Made by a program: the position numbers and the translations under genes. Below are positions 24,347 through 24,394 of a DNA stretch of 24,394 nt, piece after piece. Source of the stretch: JAISFI01 sp031553775 (GTDB lineage Bacteria; Bacteroidota; Bacteroidia; Bacteroidales; Azobacteroidaceae); the NCBI GenBank assembly GCA_031553775.1, contig JAVBLA010000069.1, positions 1 through 24,394 of the forward strand, written 5' to 3'. Every line of letters begins with the position of its first letter. Within the stretch, counting starts at the first letter, position 1. Below the pieces are notes generated by a model. That model saw only the letters and a program-made list of their open reading frames with translations, was not told the DNA's origin and did not search any database.

Positions 24347-24394
24347 ATGGATATTCCGAAAGAATTTTTGAGTAAAGAGTTCCTGTCCCAGTTT
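24347..24394 (+). CDS. Transposase, N-terminal fragment (IS256-like, truncated by window)
   Basis: Sixteen codons from the ATG at 24347 encode a peptide ending SKEFLSQF, which resembles the N-terminus of IS256-family transposases (often SxEFLSQFKT...). The rest, including the DDE catalytic residues, is outside the window. Low certainty on family, good certainty that a gene begins here given the mobile-element end just upstream. Confidence 0.55.
   Translation, partial: MDIPKEFLSKEFLSQF

Larger units (their letters stand above)
24255..24394 (+). mobile_element. Left end of an IS256-like insertion sequence (cut by window end)
   Basis: A terminal-repeat-like start, GGGACTATCCATAAAATTG at 24255-24273 continuing TGTAAAT, is followed by a short AT-rich leader and a transposase start. 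GGGACT...AATTGTGTAAA ends are typical of IS256-group elements in Bacteroidota, from memory. The opposite end and any target duplication lie beyond the window, so the family call rests on this end and 16 residues. Confidence 0.65.

Overview
The window looks like a chromosomal segment of a Bacteroidota bacterium, most likely order Bacteroidales. Reasons: a SusC/SusD pair, an ECF sigma/FecR pair, many lipoproteins, promoter -7 boxes of the TAnnTTTG type, little Shine-Dalgarno sequence before start codons, and a probable type IX secretion (T9SS) sorting tail on one protein. T9SS is usually absent from the genus Bacteroides, so a relative (Odoribacteraceae, Tannerellaceae or Dysgonomonadaceae type) is more likely. 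The exact genus cannot be read from this sequence.

Layout. 1-846 is non-coding and packed with palindromes and REP-like elements. 847-1269 is a small membrane protein gene, separated by a bidirectional terminator from a minus-strand PgpH-like HD hydrolase (1330-3360). A divergent promoter region separates that gene from gltX (3449-4960), which is followed after 7 bases by waaA (4968-6200). 6262-19202 is a polysaccharide utilisation locus: ECF sigma factor, FecR anti-sigma factor, SusC with an STN signalling domain, SusD, a GH43 lipoprotein, a second propeller-like lipoprotein, a GH20 beta-hexosaminidase and a seven-repeat FG-GAP protein with a probable T9SS tail. Short gaps and one direction suggest one transcription unit. 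A 391-base repeat-rich spacer follows, then a small outer-membrane barrel gene (19594-20076) with a good terminator.

20230-24014 is a compact second operon: an ECF sigma factor, a protein that appears to join an inner-membrane anti-sigma segment to a C-terminal outer-membrane beta-barrel, an LVIVD propeller lipoprotein and a small META-like lipoprotein, with two 4-base ATGA overlaps. The sigma/fusion pair has the layout of the dual membrane-spanning anti-sigma factors (Dma) known from Bacteroides thetaiotaomicron, and it is the most interesting system here. The window ends in the left end of an IS256-like insertion sequence (24255 onward).

How the genes work together. The window holds two different ways of carrying a surface signal to a sigma factor. 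In the first, an outer-membrane transporter (SusC) would signal by its periplasmic STN domain to a separate FecR protein, which releases the sigma factor and induces glycan capture and cleavage. In the second, a single polypeptide may cross both membranes. Heptanucleotide CAATTNT repeats sit before or inside the 5' ends of three consecutive glycan genes, a possible source of expression variation.
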